The notes: generated from the letters alone by a model not told the origin. Shown: positions 39,406-49,161, numbered from the stretch's first letter. The stretch is DNA of 64,000 nt from Quinella sp. 2Q5 (GCA_015206785.1 JADEZQ010000008.1:1-64000), one strand, 5' to 3'. Numbers and translations are program-made.

Positions 39406-40866
39406 CTAAACCATAACTTGCAGGCGGCGAATCGTCATGTCTTCGGGGCCGGTGATTTGGCAACCCTTGCGTTTGGCGTAGCGCACGTAGTCCAAAATCT
39501 CGCGGGTGATGCGTTCGCCAGGTGCCAATATCGGAATGCCGGGCGGGTAGCACATCAGGAATTCGGCGGCGGTCTTGCCGACGGTCTGTTCAATCGGCAG
39601 AGAAATTTTTTCGGCGTAGAAGGCGTCCTTGGGTGCGGCGTCGACGATGGGGTCAATGTATTCGACTTTCATCAGCCGCGAAGGATCCTTGCGATAAATT
39701 CTCTTGATGTCCGCCAGAGCACTGACGAGCCGTTCGATGTCCTTGACGCGGTCGCCGACGCTAACGTAAGCCAGAATGTTTGCGATGTCTCCGAACTCAA
39801 GCTGAATGTCGTATTCGTCGCGCAGAATGTCGTAGACTTCCACGCCCGCCAATCCGACGGCACGCGTGAACACCGACAGCTTCGTCACGTCGAAATCGAA
39901 GACAGAATCTCCGTCGACAAGTTCCTTGCCGTAAGCGTACCAGCCGCCGAGGGAATTGATTTCGTCGCGGGCATACTCGACCAGCTCAATCACGCCGTCA
40001 AAAATTTCTTCGCCGCGCAGAGCCAGGTTTCGCCGCGAAATGTCCAGACTCGCCATCAGCAGATACGAACCGCTTGTCGATTGCGTGAGGTTGATGATCT
40101 GGTGGACGTAGCCAGCGTTGACAGCCGCGCCCGTCAACAGCAGGGAGCTCTGCGTCAATGAGCCGCCGCTCTTGTGCATGGAGACCGCCGCCATATCCGC
40201 GCCGACCGACATTGCCGAAGGCGGAAGCTTGTCGCTGAAGTAGAAATGCGTGCCGTGAGCTTCGTCCGCCAAAACTTTCATGCCGTGTTCATGAGCGACG
40301 CGGGTTATCGTGGCGATATCCGAGCAGATGCCGTAATACGTCGGGTTGTTGACGAGGACTGCCTTGGCGTCGGGGTTGGATTCGATTGCCGCGACGACTT
40401 CGGCAACCTTCATGCCCAGCGAGATGCCGAGACGCTCATCGACCTGCGGATTGACGTAGACGGGTGTCGCTCCGCAAAGGATCAGCGCGTTGATTGCCGA
40501 GCGATGGACATTGCGCGGCAGAATTATTTTGTCGTCGGGCTTGCACGTGGAAAGAATCATCGCTTGCACCGCCGAGGTCGTGCCGCCGACCATAAGGAAC
40601 GAGTGCGCCGCGCCGAACGCTTGAGCCGCCAAAATCTCCGCGTCGCGAATGACGCTCACCGGATGGCAAAGGTTGTCCAGCGGCTTCATGGAGTTGACGT
40701 CCACGTCCAAACACGCCTGACCTAAAAATTCCGCCAGCTCACGGTTCCCGCGCCCGCGTTTATGTCCTGGCACATCGAACGGCACGAGCCGCGTCGCCTT
40801 CATCTTCGTCAACGCCTCAAGAATCGGCGCACGTTCCTGCGTCAAATAGTCGTCTCGCAAAATCAT
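39406..40866 (-). CDS. Orn/Lys/Arg decarboxylase (fold type I PLP)
   Basis: RLVPFDVPGHKRGRGNRELAEFLG..., VLADEAHGTHFYFSDKLPPSAMSVGADMAAVSMHKSGGSLTQSSLLL (PLP Lys). Confidence 0.92.
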   Translation of the reverse strand: MILRDDYLTQERAPILEALTKMKATRLVPFDVPGHKRGRGNRELAEFLGQACLDVDVNSMKPLDNLCHPVSVIRDAEILAAQAFGAAHSFLMVGGTTSAVQAMILSTCKPDDKIILPRNVHRSAINALILCGATPVYVNPQVDERLGISLGMKVAEVVAAIESNPDAKAVLVNNPTYYGICSDIATITRVAHEHGMKVLADEAHGTHFYFSDKLPPSAMSVGADMAAVSMHKSGGSLTQSSLLLTGAAVNAGYVHQIINLTQSTSGSYLLMASLDISRRNLALRGEEIFDGVIELVEYARDEINSLGGWYAYGKELVDGDSVFDFDVTKLSVFTRAVGLAGVEVYDILRDEYDIQLEFGDIANILAYVSVGDRVKDIERLVSALADIKRIYRKDPSRLMKVEYIDPIVDAAPKDAFYAEKISLPIEQTVGKTAAEFLMCYPPGIPILAPGERITREILDYVRYAKRKGCQITGPEDMTIRRLQVMV

Positions 40867-40951
40867 CACCTGCCGAAAAATTTTCGCCGCGATTATCGCA
40901 AAAAAAAATACGCCCCGCAATATACGAGGCGGCAAAATTTTTGTGAGCGAT

Positions 40952-41629
40952 TCAATCGTCGTCGTCGTGGTGAACGATTTCCTTGCCGCGAATGTCTTTG
41001 ATTGCCTGAGCGATGTCCGCCGCGCCATAAACAGCCGAGCCCGCGACAAGAACGTTGGCACCCGCCTCGCGCACGAGCACTGACGTTTCGGGATTGATGC
41101 CGCCGTCGACTTCGATGTCGCATTCGGTTTCCATCTCGTCGATCATGTGATAGAGCATGTGAATTTTTCCGAGCATGGACTCGATGAACTTCTGCCCGCC
41201 GTAGCCGGGATTGACCGTCATAATCAGCACCATGTCGGCGAATTCGATGAGCTCTTCGATTGCGCTGAGCGACGTGCCGGGGCAGACCGCCACGCCCGCC
41301 TTGCAACCGAGCTCGTGGATTTTTTGGATGACGCGGTGCGCGTGATTGGTCGCCTCCACGTGAAAGGTGATGATGTCCGCGCCGGCCTTGGCAATGCTTT
41401 CGAGCTGCGTCTCCGGATGCTCAACCATCAGGTGCACGTCAAGCACGGCGTCGGTGACTTTGCGCAGATCCTTGATGACGCAGGCACCGAGCGTGATTTC
41501 GGGCACGAAGCTGCCGTCCATAACGTCGACGTGAATGTATTCCGCGCCGGCGTCGGTGACCTTCTTAACGTCGTCGGCGAGGTGAGCGAAGTTCGCCGAC
41601 AGAATTGACGGGGCGATGATCGTTGCCAT
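40952..41629 (-). CDS. rpe: Ribulose-phosphate 3-epimerase
   Basis: IIAPSILSANFAHLADDVKKVTDAGAEYIHVDVMDGSFVPEITLG; MTVNPGYGGQKFIESML; EVDGGINPET. Confidence 0.96.
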   Translation of the reverse strand: MATIIAPSILSANFAHLADDVKKVTDAGAEYIHVDVMDGSFVPEITLGACVIKDLRKVTDAVLDVHLMVEHPETQLESIAKAGADIITFHVEATNHAHRVIQKIHELGCKAGVAVCPGTSLSAIEELIEFADMVLIMTVNPGYGGQKFIESMLGKIHMLYHMIDEMETECDIEVDGGINPETSVLVREAGANVLVAGSAVYGAADIAQAIKDIRGKEIVHHDDDD

Positions 41630-41791
41630 GAAAAAATTCCTCCTCGTGTGTTGATAATTCATTATAGCCCGCCGCCCGTGAAAATTCAATCGCCGCCAAT
41701 CGACAGCCGCGTTCCCGAAAAAAAATTTTTAGCCGCGACGACTTTCCGACGAAATATTATCCGAGAAAACTTTTTGACGGAGGTGCCGACG

Positions 41792-42613
41792 ATGAAAAAA
41801 TTTTTGCTCGCCGCGACGATTGCGCTGTGCCTGATGAGCGCGGGCTGTTTTCAGGCGAAATACGACCTTATCATAACCGACGACGGCGCAGTCGTACGGA
41901 ATTGGAAAATGCTCGGCACTGCCCCGTTCAGCCGACAAATCGAACAGATGAAGGCGAACAACGAACGCCTCTTCCCCAACCTGAAGCTCAAGCCCATTGC
42001 CGAAGGCGACATGCTCGGCTATGCCTTCTCGCTCGAATATCCTGACCTGGAGTCTTTCGCGAAGTCGTACAGCGAATTGTATAACGCGCACGCAGGAAAG
42101 AGCACCGGCGTTTCTCGCCGCGAAGGTTGGTTCTTCGATGCATATGCCTTCGATTTCTACTGCACGGTCACTCGCGAAAATCTTCCGCCCGAAGTCGATC
42201 ACGTCACTCAAGCGGCACTAACAAGCCTCGTTTACGAACTGACGGTTCAGCTGCCATACGCCGCGGACTTTCACGACGCCGACGAAGTTTCAGCCGACGG
42301 AAAAGTTTTGACGTGGAAGCTGGCACCGTTGCTGATAAAAGGCGGCGAACGAAACTTGCGCGCGCAGTTCAAAATCTGGCACCGCGAAAAAATTTTCTTG
42401 ACGGCGGCGATTGGCGTGCTCATGTTGGCGGGGACGATTTTCTTTGGCGTGAAGGCTCGCCGCGAAGAATCTGTCAGCGTTGCCGACGATTTCCGATTCA
42501 AGCGCAACGTCTTCGGTTGGCTGTTCATTTCGCTGGCTTTGGTTGCGGCGTACGTGCTCCTGACGCCCATCGTCTTCACCGAAGCGGACATAATCTCCGC
42601 GGTCGTGCCGTAA
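41792..42613 (+). CDS. LppM/DUF3153-like membrane-anchored lipoprotein
   Basis: Lipobox MSAGCFQAKYDLIITDDGAVVRNWKML; two C-terminal TM segments. Confidence 0.5.
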   Translation: MKKFLLAATIALCLMSAGCFQAKYDLIITDDGAVVRNWKMLGTAPFSRQIEQMKANNERLFPNLKLKPIAEGDMLGYAFSLEYPDLESFAKSYSELYNAHAGKSTGVSRREGWFFDAYAFDFYCTVTRENLPPEVDHVTQAALTSLVYELTVQLPYAADFHDADEVSADGKVLTWKLAPLLIKGGERNLRAQFKIWHREKIFLTAAIGVLMLAGTIFFGVKARREESVSVADDFRFKRNVFGWLFISLALVAAYVLLTPIVFTEADIISAVVP

Positions 42614-42650
42614 AAAAAATTTCCCGTCGCGTTGACGGGATTTTTTATTT
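42614..42650 (+). terminator. Rho-independent terminator
   Basis: TTTCCCGTCgcgttGACGGGATTTTTT. Confidence 0.65.
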
Positions 42651-43559
42651 GCGGGTCTTGGAGACGTAGCGTTGAATCTTCGGTTGCTCCGCCAGGTTGA
42701 ATTGCAAATCGATGAGTGCGCGGCGGATAATTGCCGGCGTCAATTTTTCGGGCGGCAGACGTTTGGCGAGCATGACCAATTTCATCACGTCGGGTGATTC
42801 TTCGTCGCCGAAGGTCACGCGGCTTGCCACCTTCTGAATCAGCGACGTTCGCGCCGATTCCACAACGTCGGGCGAACATTCGCGGCGCATGTGCGGCATT
42901 CGTTCCAGCAAAAGTTTCCGAGCTTCGTGCGTCTTGAGTTGCGGCGCGTCGTAAAAAATTTTGAACAGCTCCTCGACCATTGCCTCACGTTCGCGGATTT
43001 TGCACGGCTCGCAAAAAATTTCTTCGGGCGGACAAAGCGTCTCGCACGTTCGGCACGAATGCCAACCCGTCGCCAAACGGAAGCGTTGAACCCGCGCCTG
43101 CGTCAGCAATGTCTGCAGAACCGTGCGCCGAATTTTCTCGTCGGAAAATTTTTCGGCACGTGCCTCGCAACGCGCAACCTCCTCGTCCGTCAGCGTGATG
43201 TCTTCGAGCGTGACGGGCGGTTGAATCTGCGCGGGCGGCGAAATTTTTTCCGGCGGGCGTTCAGGAACTTGAAAGGCGCGGGCGATTCGGACTTGGCTCA
43301 CGGGCGCAGCGTCTTGCGGAAAATTTTCGTTGACGGCGTCGATGATGTCTTCGGCGAAAAATTTGAGCTGATCCTTGAACGCCGAGTTGGGCACGTCGAC
43401 GAAAAGCACGCCGTGTTCAAGCGCGACGGGTCGAACTTGTGCGGCGATGTCCGCGCCGACGATTTTGCTCCAGTCGTGAATCAGTTCGTTGAGCAAAAAC
43501 TTTCGATAGGTCTCCGTGCCGAACGAACGCATTTGATTGCGCAGGGCGTCGATGTTCAT
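42645..43559 (-). CDS. DUF721/DciA-like protein with long C-terminal extension
   Basis: LNELIHDWSKIVGADIAAQVRPVALEHGVLFVDVPNSAFKDQLKFFAEDII; C-terminal CRTCETLCPPEEIFCEPC zinc-ribbon-like; adjacent to recF. Confidence 0.8.
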   Translation of the reverse strand: MNIDALRNQMRSFGTETYRKFLLNELIHDWSKIVGADIAAQVRPVALEHGVLFVDVPNSAFKDQLKFFAEDIIDAVNENFPQDAAPVSQVRIARAFQVPERPPEKISPPAQIQPPVTLEDITLTDEEVARCEARAEKFSDEKIRRTVLQTLLTQARVQRFRLATGWHSCRTCETLCPPEEIFCEPCKIREREAMVEELFKIFYDAPQLKTHEARKLLLERMPHMRRECSPDVVESARTSLIQKVASRVTFGDEESPDVMKLVMLAKRLPPEKLTPAIIRRALIDLQFNLAEQPKIQRYVSKTRK

Positions 43560-44650
43560 CAGCCAACAAGCCTCCCCGATTCGACGAAAAAAAATTTGCC
43601 GAAACTCTGCGGCGGGAAGTACGCGCGGTCGGTGGCGGTGATGAACGTTTGAATCCGTTCGCGGCGCAGGAATTCCGTCAACAGTTCGCGGCGAGCGGCG
43701 TCCAGTTCGCTCATTACGTCGTCGAGCATGAGCAGGGGGTATTCGCCGGTCACGGAACGGATGAACTGCAGTTCGGACAGCTTCAGAGCCAACGCCGCCG
43801 TGCGCAGCTGCCCCTGCGAGCCGAAAAGTTTCAGCTCCCGCCCGTTGACGAGGAACTTCAAATCGTCCAGGTGCGGTCCGAAACTCGTCGCGCCCTGCTG
43901 AATGTCGCGGAGTCTGCGCGTCCTCAAAAGTTGCAGGAAATTTTCCGTGATGTCCTGCGACGAATCAAGCGCACGCATTTCGTAGGCGACGGACAGACTT
44001 TCCGCCCGCGACGAAATTTCCCGCTGCATGGCGTCCGCCAGACGATTGAGCTTGTCGACGGCGGTCAACCTCCTGCCGACGACTTTGCCCGCGAGAATTG
44101 CCAGCTGCTCGTCCCAAAGATCCAGTTCGCCTTCGTGAGCCGTACCTTCGCGGATTTTTTTGAGCAGGGCGTTGCGAATCTCGACCAGCCGCGTGTAACG
44201 AGTCAGCTCCAGAAAAAAAATCGGCACCGCCTGCGAAATCTGCGCGTCCAGAAATTTTCTGCGAGTGGACGGCGAACCTTTGAACATGAACAGATCTTCG
44301 GGCGAGAACAGCACGGAGTTGAGCTTGCCCAAAAGTTCACGCGGGCGGATGGGGTTGGCGTCGAGCAGGATACGACGGCGGCGGTCTGTGGAAATTTCTA
44401 TCGCCAGCTCGTGAGTGATGCCCGCTTTGGAAAAATTTATTCGGATGAGCGCGGCGGTCTGCCCCCAACGAATCAGCTCGGACTCTTTGCTCGCCCGCGA
44501 CCTCAAAAGCGACGCGAAGTTGATTGCCTCCAAGATGTTGGTCTTGCCCTGCGCATTCCGTCCAAGGAAAACGTTTATCGCCGCGTCGGGTTGAACAGTC
44601 AGCTCGGCGATGTTGCGCCAGTCCCTGAAAAAAATTTCGGCGACAGACAT
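43559..44650 (-). CDS. recF: DNA replication/repair protein RecF
   Basis: FLGRNAQGKTNILEAINFAS Walker A; LFGSQGQLRTAALALKLSELQFI; PLLMLDDVMSELDAARR. Confidence 0.96.
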   Translation of the reverse strand: MSVAEIFFRDWRNIAELTVQPDAAINVFLGRNAQGKTNILEAINFASLLRSRASKESELIRWGQTAALIRINFSKAGITHELAIEISTDRRRRILLDANPIRPRELLGKLNSVLFSPEDLFMFKGSPSTRRKFLDAQISQAVPIFFLELTRYTRLVEIRNALLKKIREGTAHEGELDLWDEQLAILAGKVVGRRLTAVDKLNRLADAMQREISSRAESLSVAYEMRALDSSQDITENFLQLLRTRRLRDIQQGATSFGPHLDDLKFLVNGRELKLFGSQGQLRTAALALKLSELQFIRSVTGEYPLLMLDDVMSELDAARRELLTEFLRRERIQTFITATDRAYFPPQSFGKFFFVESGRLVG

Positions 44651-45760
44651 TCAAGCGCGCACGGGCGTGGCGACGTAAACATAGCCGTCGTTGTCGGGCT
44701 CGGTGAAGACCGCGGGGCTAAGGCGGTTAGTCAGACCAATGTTCACCTTCTGCGAATCAATCACGCGCATGACGTCGGCGATGTAGTTGACGTTGAAGGA
44801 AATTTCCAGATCTTCGCCTTCGATTTCGGCTTTGACGTGTTTGACTGCGCCGCCAATTTCCGGCGAAGCGGAAGAGACTTCGATGTTGTTGTCGCCGAAG
44901 GTGAACTTGACCGTGTTGTATTCGGTCTCCTTGGACATGAGCGCGACGAAGTCTACGGCGGCTTTGAATTCCGCGGTGTCCACCGTGACAAGCGTAGTGT
45001 TGGTGGAAGGGATAACTCTGTCGTAGGGCGGGAACATTCCTTCAATCAGCCGCGACGACACGAAGACGTTATCGAACGAGAACATCAGGTAGCGCGTGGA
45101 ATAGCTCACCGTCACTTGATTGTCGACGTCGTCGGGGGATATTCGCGCCAAGAGCCCGCGCAAACTTTCGGCAGGCACGACGAACGAACAACTCGGATAA
45201 GTTTCGGGCAACAGTTCGCTTGCAAGGGCAAGGCGGTGCGTGTTGGTTGCCACCATCAAAATCCGATCCTTGGCGAGCTCGAAAGAACAGCCGGTGAACA
45301 CGGGTCGCGAGTCTTCCTTAGCGACGGCAAAGACTGTCTTGCGAATCAGGTCGCGCAAAGTTTTCGTGCGGATTTGGAAGGAGTTTTCGCCTTCAGAGTA
45401 TTTGACCTTTGGGAAATCGCTGCAAGACATCGTCAACAGCTCGACGCCGGCAGAGCTCGCGTCAATCTTCAAAACGCTGCTGTCAATCTCGTCGGACAGG
45501 ACAAGCGTTTCACCGGGAATGCTGCGAACGAATTCATGGAGCTTCTTGCCGTTGACGACGACCTCGCCGGGGATTTCCGTGTTCACGGGGATTCGCACGA
45601 TTATGCCCGTGGCAAAATTGTTGGAATGGATTTCCAGCACGGAGCCTTCCGCGCGCATATAGATGCCCGTCAAAATCGGCGTCATGGGCTTGACTGCCAC
45701 CGCCCGCACCGCGAATTGCAACGCCTCGTTCAAGTCGCTCTTGTAACAGGTGAATTTCAT
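44651..45760 (-). CDS. dnaN: DNA polymerase III beta subunit (sliding clamp)
   Basis: MKFTCYKSDLNEALQFAVRAVAVKPMTPILTGIYMRAEGSVLEIHSNNFATGI; 369 aa clamp. Confidence 0.95.
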   Translation of the reverse strand: MKFTCYKSDLNEALQFAVRAVAVKPMTPILTGIYMRAEGSVLEIHSNNFATGIIVRIPVNTEIPGEVVVNGKKLHEFVRSIPGETLVLSDEIDSSVLKIDASSAGVELLTMSCSDFPKVKYSEGENSFQIRTKTLRDLIRKTVFAVAKEDSRPVFTGCSFELAKDRILMVATNTHRLALASELLPETYPSCSFVVPAESLRGLLARISPDDVDNQVTVSYSTRYLMFSFDNVFVSSRLIEGMFPPYDRVIPSTNTTLVTVDTAEFKAAVDFVALMSKETEYNTVKFTFGDNNIEVSSASPEIGGAVKHVKAEIEGEDLEISFNVNYIADVMRVIDSQKVNIGLTNRLSPAVFTEPDNDGYVYVATPVRA

Positions 45761-45803
45761 TGTTCTTCCTCCTTAAAAAAGTGCTTTGTGTAATTCAAGA
45801 TGT

Positions 45804-45831
45804 TTGACAAATTTCCTGCATGTGGTAGGAT
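45804..45831 (+). promoter_or_regulatory. Putative sigma70-type promoter for exported CbiK gene
   Basis: TTGACA (45804-45809), 16-nt spacer, TAGGAT (45826-45831). Confidence 0.45.
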
Positions 45832-45896
45832 AGTTGCGGGATTCCTCTGCCAGAGAGATGTATGAGCGTGCGAAAAAAATTTTGGGAGGAATTCCG

Positions 45897-46880
45897 ATGA
45901 AGAACTGGAAAAAATTTTTGGCGGTGAGCGTGGCGGCTTCGAGTCTGTTTATCTCCGCGCCCGCCGACGCCGCTTACCAACTCAACGACGAGGTTGCCAA
46001 CCCGCCCGCCGCGTTGCAGATGGCGACGCAAATCGGTGTGCTCAAGTACGAGAACCCGTCAATGATGAACGCCGCCGACAAGGACGCAATCGTCGTCCTC
46101 AGCTTCGGCACGACCTTCCCTGACCAGCGCACCAAATCCATCGACGCCACCGCCAAAGCAATTCAATCCGCGCACCCCAATGCCAAAGTCGTCACCGCCT
46201 TCACCAGCCACATCGTCCTTAAGCACATCGCCGAGAACGAAGGCAAATGCGATTACCTGACGCCCGAGGAGACGCTTGAACAGCTCAAGCGCGAAGGCTA
46301 CACGCGCATTGCGCTCGTCTCGTTGGACGTTATCCCCGGCATGGAATACAAGTATGACGTCGCCCTCTTCCACGAGTACAAAACGCAGTTCAAGAAGATG
46401 ACGCTCGGCGAGCCGCTGATGTATTGGCAGGGGCAGGAAAATCAGCGCGACGACGTCACGCAGGTTATGCAAGCTCTGCACTTGCCGTCGTATAAGAAAG
46501 GCACCGCGATTCTGTTGATGGCGCACGGCACGCCCGATCCTTCCAACGCATACTATTCCGTCATGCAAAACAAGCTCAGCGCAATGAAACGCCCCGACGT
46601 CCACGTCTACACCGTCGAAGGTTGGCCGCGGCTGGAAGATTGGGCGGGCAAGCTCAAAATGCGCAAGGTCGAACGAATTATCCTCGTGCCGCTGATGATG
46701 GTTGCAGGTGACCACGCCAACAACGATATGGCAGGCGACGAGGAAGACTCGCACAAAATGATTCTGCAGAAGATGGGCTTCACGGTCGAAACCAAGCTTC
46801 AGGGGCTCGGCGAAAACAAACGCATCCGCGATATCTTCGTCGAACGCGCCAACGAGGCATTTGACGCCCTAACGAAATAA
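45897..46880 (+). CDS. cbiK: Sirohydrochlorin cobaltochelatase CbiK-like, with N-terminal signal peptide
   Basis: Signal peptide MKNWKKFLAVSVAASSLFISAPADAA; AIVVLSFGTTFPDQRTKSIDATAKAI; LMAHGTPDPSNAYYSVM; VPLMMVAGDHANNDMAG. Confidence 0.88.
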   Translation: MKNWKKFLAVSVAASSLFISAPADAAYQLNDEVANPPAALQMATQIGVLKYENPSMMNAADKDAIVVLSFGTTFPDQRTKSIDATAKAIQSAHPNAKVVTAFTSHIVLKHIAENEGKCDYLTPEETLEQLKREGYTRIALVSLDVIPGMEYKYDVALFHEYKTQFKKMTLGEPLMYWQGQENQRDDVTQVMQALHLPSYKKGTAILLMAHGTPDPSNAYYSVMQNKLSAMKRPDVHVYTVEGWPRLEDWAGKLKMRKVERIILVPLMMVAGDHANNDMAGDEEDSHKMILQKMGFTVETKLQGLGENKRIRDIFVERANEAFDALTK

Positions 46881-46889
46881 CCGACAACA

Positions 46890-46928
46890 CCTCAGACGCT
46901 CGAAACTCTTCGGGCGTCATTTTTTTTC
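46890..46928 (+). terminator. Rho-independent terminator
   Basis: GACGCtcgaaactcttcggGCGTC + TTTTTTTT. Confidence 0.65.
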
Positions 46929-46984
46929 GCTAACGTGTAGACTGCCGCCGCCGCTTATGCTATCATTAACGACGATTGGTTACA

Positions 46985-47013
46985 TTGACTTTCCTTTCGC
47001 GTTAAACTACAAT
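46985..47013 (+). promoter_or_regulatory. Putative sigma70-type promoter upstream of MCP leader
   Basis: TTGACT (46985-46990), 17-nt spacer, TACAAT (47008-47013). Confidence 0.6.
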
Positions 47014-47019
47014 CGGAAG

Positions 47020-47240
47020 GCTTAAAACACCACGGCGGGAAGGAACGCTTGCGGGAGGGGGCAGCCTATAGAAAATTTTCGGCAGGTTTTTGCTACCGCA
47101 CCGAACGGCGGAAGGTCACGCCCAATTTTCGGGAATCGTTCGCAGTTGAGATTGGCGGTTGACAGGACGAAGAGCTCCTGCCGTAAAATCTCAGGCGCAA
47201 AAAATTTTTCAGTCCGCCAAGCAAAGGAGGAAGTGTTTCT
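47020..47240 (+). ncRNA. Candidate structured 5' leader / riboswitch-like element of MCP gene
   Basis: ~220-nt leader with nested complementary segments: GAGATT/AATCTC (47148-47153/47187-47192), CAGGA/TCCTG, and TTGGCGG/CCGCCAA (47152-47158/47214-47220) ending next to the AAAGGAGG SD. Family not identified. Confidence 0.4.
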
Positions 47241-48986
47241 ATGTCATGGTTAAACAACATGCGAGTTGCGTACAAGCTGTTGCTTCTTAACGTTATCGCA
47301 CTCATCGGCATGATCGTCATCGGGCTCGTCGGCTACAGCGCGGTTATGACGGCGCAAAACGATTTGAACACAATCAGCCAGACGTACTTGAAGGGCATTT
47401 TTGAGATTGGTCGTTGCCGCCACGCCGTCCGCTATGCGCAGGTTCAGGCAGTCCTCGCGCCGTTGACGGTTGACCCCGCGCTCTATCAGTCCCGCCTGGA
47501 TAAATACAACGGCGGCGTCAAAGAGTTGGAAGAGTCCTTGGCACTCTACGAAGAGATCATCAAAGACGACGCGCAGGCTCGTGCCCAGGTCGACGCCGCT
47601 AAACGCGAATGGGCTAAATTTAAAGCCGGCGCGGACAAAATGTTCACGATGAAATCGCCGGTCGGTGATACCAGTGCCATTGCCGCGCACCGCAACGCTT
47701 CGCTCGAATTCTATCAGAACGAAGTTATGCCCTACGCGGTTTCCTGCGGCGAAGCAATTTTGGCAATCCAGCAGAAAGCTTACGAAGACTCCGACAAGAC
47801 CATCGAACGCAGCAACGAAGGCATCGCCTCTTCCGTTCGCAACCTGTTCATCGCGCTCGGTGCCACTTTCGTCCTGTTGATTTTCATCAGCTTGTCCATC
47901 ACCAAAGCAATCACCAATCCGCTCAGCAACATGGTTCAGGCACTTCACCTGCTCAAAGAAGGCGACTTCCGCCGCACCGATTTGCTTGACGCCGACCGCG
48001 GCGACGAATTCGGAGCAATGGCTCTTGCAGTTCGTGAAATGCGCCAGGCAATCAGCAAACTGATTCACCAGACCAGCGACTCCTCCAGCCAGTTCGCCGC
48101 TTCTTCCGAAGAATTGACCGCCTCCGCACATCAAAGCGCACAGGCTTCCGAACAGGTTGCCCAGTCCGTCACCAACAGCGCGGGTGCCGTCGTCGAACAG
48201 CAGAGCTACGTCAACGACGCTATGGACGCCATCAACAACGCGCTTGAATCCATCGACAACCTCGCCAAGACCGCCGACAAAGTCGCCGAGCACGTCGCCT
48301 CCGCAAACGACGAGGCAGCCGCCGGTACCGAAGCTGTCGAAACCGCAGTTAACCAGATTATCAGCGTCGAGAAGATCGTCAACGACTCCGCGCTCACCGT
48401 CGACAAGCTCGGCAAACGTTCTCAGGAAATCGGTCAGATCGTCGAAGCCATCAGCGGCATCGCCGAACAGACCAACCTGCTCGCACTGAACGCCGCTATC
48501 GAAGCTGCACGCGCCGGTGAACACGGTCGCGGATTCGCGGTCGTTTCCGAAGAAGTCCGCAAGCTCGCCGAAGAATCGCAGGAAGCCGCCCAGAAGATCG
48601 GCACGCTCATCGGCGACATTCAATCCGACACCACCGACGCCGTCGACTCCATGCAGAAGGGCAACGCCGCTGTCCGCACGGGCACCCAGTCCGTCGAGAA
48701 ACTGCGCTCCACCTTCGACAGCATCCGCGACGCCTCCAACAACGTCCAGAAGGAAGCCAACAACATGGTCAAGGAACTCAAGGAAGTCGAAAAGCTCACC
48801 TACACAATCCGCGACCGCTCCGAAAAAATTCTCGACAAGGGCACGCAGGTCTCCCGTGAAATGGAAAGCGTCTCTGCCGCCGCCGAGCAACAGTCCGCTT
48901 CCGCCGAGGAAATCTCCTCCGCCGCAGACGAACTCGCCCGCTTGGCGCAAGACCTGCAGAACTCCCTGCAACGCTTCCAGTATTAA
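47241..48986 (+). CDS. Methyl-accepting chemotaxis protein
   Basis: Two TM segments, HAMP, signalling tip [44 protein letters not shown]. Confidence 0.95.
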   Translation: MSWLNNMRVAYKLLLLNVIALIGMIVIGLVGYSAVMTAQNDLNTISQTYLKGIFEIGRCRHAVRYAQVQAVLAPLTVDPALYQSRLDKYNGGVKELEESLALYEEIIKDDAQARAQVDAAKREWAKFKAGADKMFTMKSPVGDTSAIAAHRNASLEFYQNEVMPYAVSCGEAILAIQQKAYEDSDKTIERSNEGIASSVRNLFIALGATFVLLIFISLSITKAITNPLSNMVQALHLLKEGDFRRTDLLDADRGDEFGAMALAVREMRQAISKLIHQTSDSSSQFAASSEELTASAHQSAQASEQVAQSVTNSAGAVVEQQSYVNDAMDAINNALESIDNLAKTADKVAEHVASANDEAAAGTEAVETAVNQIISVEKIVNDSALTVDKLGKRSQEIGQIVEAISGIAEQTNLLALNAAIEAARAGEHGRGFAVVSEEVRKLAEESQEAAQKIGTLIGDIQSDTTDAVDSMQKGNAAVRTGTQSVEKLRSTFDSIRDASNNVQKEANNMVKELKEVEKLTYTIRDRSEKILDKGTQVSREMESVSAAAEQQSASAEEISSAADELARLAQDLQNSLQRFQY

Positions 48987-49009
48987 TCCACGACTTACAA
49001 CGCCAAATT

Positions 49010-49040
49010 CAGCCCCCGACTCACGTTGGGGGTTTTTTCG
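49010..49040 (+). terminator. Rho-independent terminator
   Basis: CCCCCGACTCACGTTGGGGG + TTTTTT. Confidence 0.7.
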
Positions 49041-49084
49041 TGCAGTCGCGTGTTTGCAGAAAATTCGTGGCATATGCGGCGCGG

Positions 49085-49113
49085 TTTACTTTTTTATAGC
49101 CGCGTGATATAAT
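49085..49113 (+). promoter_or_regulatory. Putative sigma70-type promoter for nifJ
   Basis: TTTACT (49085-49090), 17-nt spacer, TATAAT (49108-49113). Confidence 0.6.
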
Positions 49114-49161
49114 CGCCCGCAAAATTATTTCCAGCAAATGAGAGGAGAGCTTTGATAGCTA

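Noticed and set aside
39406-41061. Longer decarboxylase start at 41061
   Set aside because: Upstream residues overlap rpe in another frame; MILRDDYLTQERAPIL at 40866 is the natural start.
43649-45793. 714-aa plus-strand ORF
   Set aside because: Antisense to dnaN/recF; long open antisense frames are expected from the GC-rich codon bias here. The translation has no recognisable domain.
47020-47240. Glycine, cobalamin or GEMM riboswitch assignment for the MCP leader
   Set aside because: Some local similarity to the glycine aptamer 3' strand, but the required core segments could not be aligned; left unassigned.
45761-47240. oriC near dnaN
   Set aside because: No cluster of TTATCCACA-like DnaA boxes seen and dnaA is absent from this location.
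47250-49073. 607-aa minus-strand ORF
   Set aside because: Antisense to the MCP gene; low-complexity V/G/F/D-rich shadow translation.
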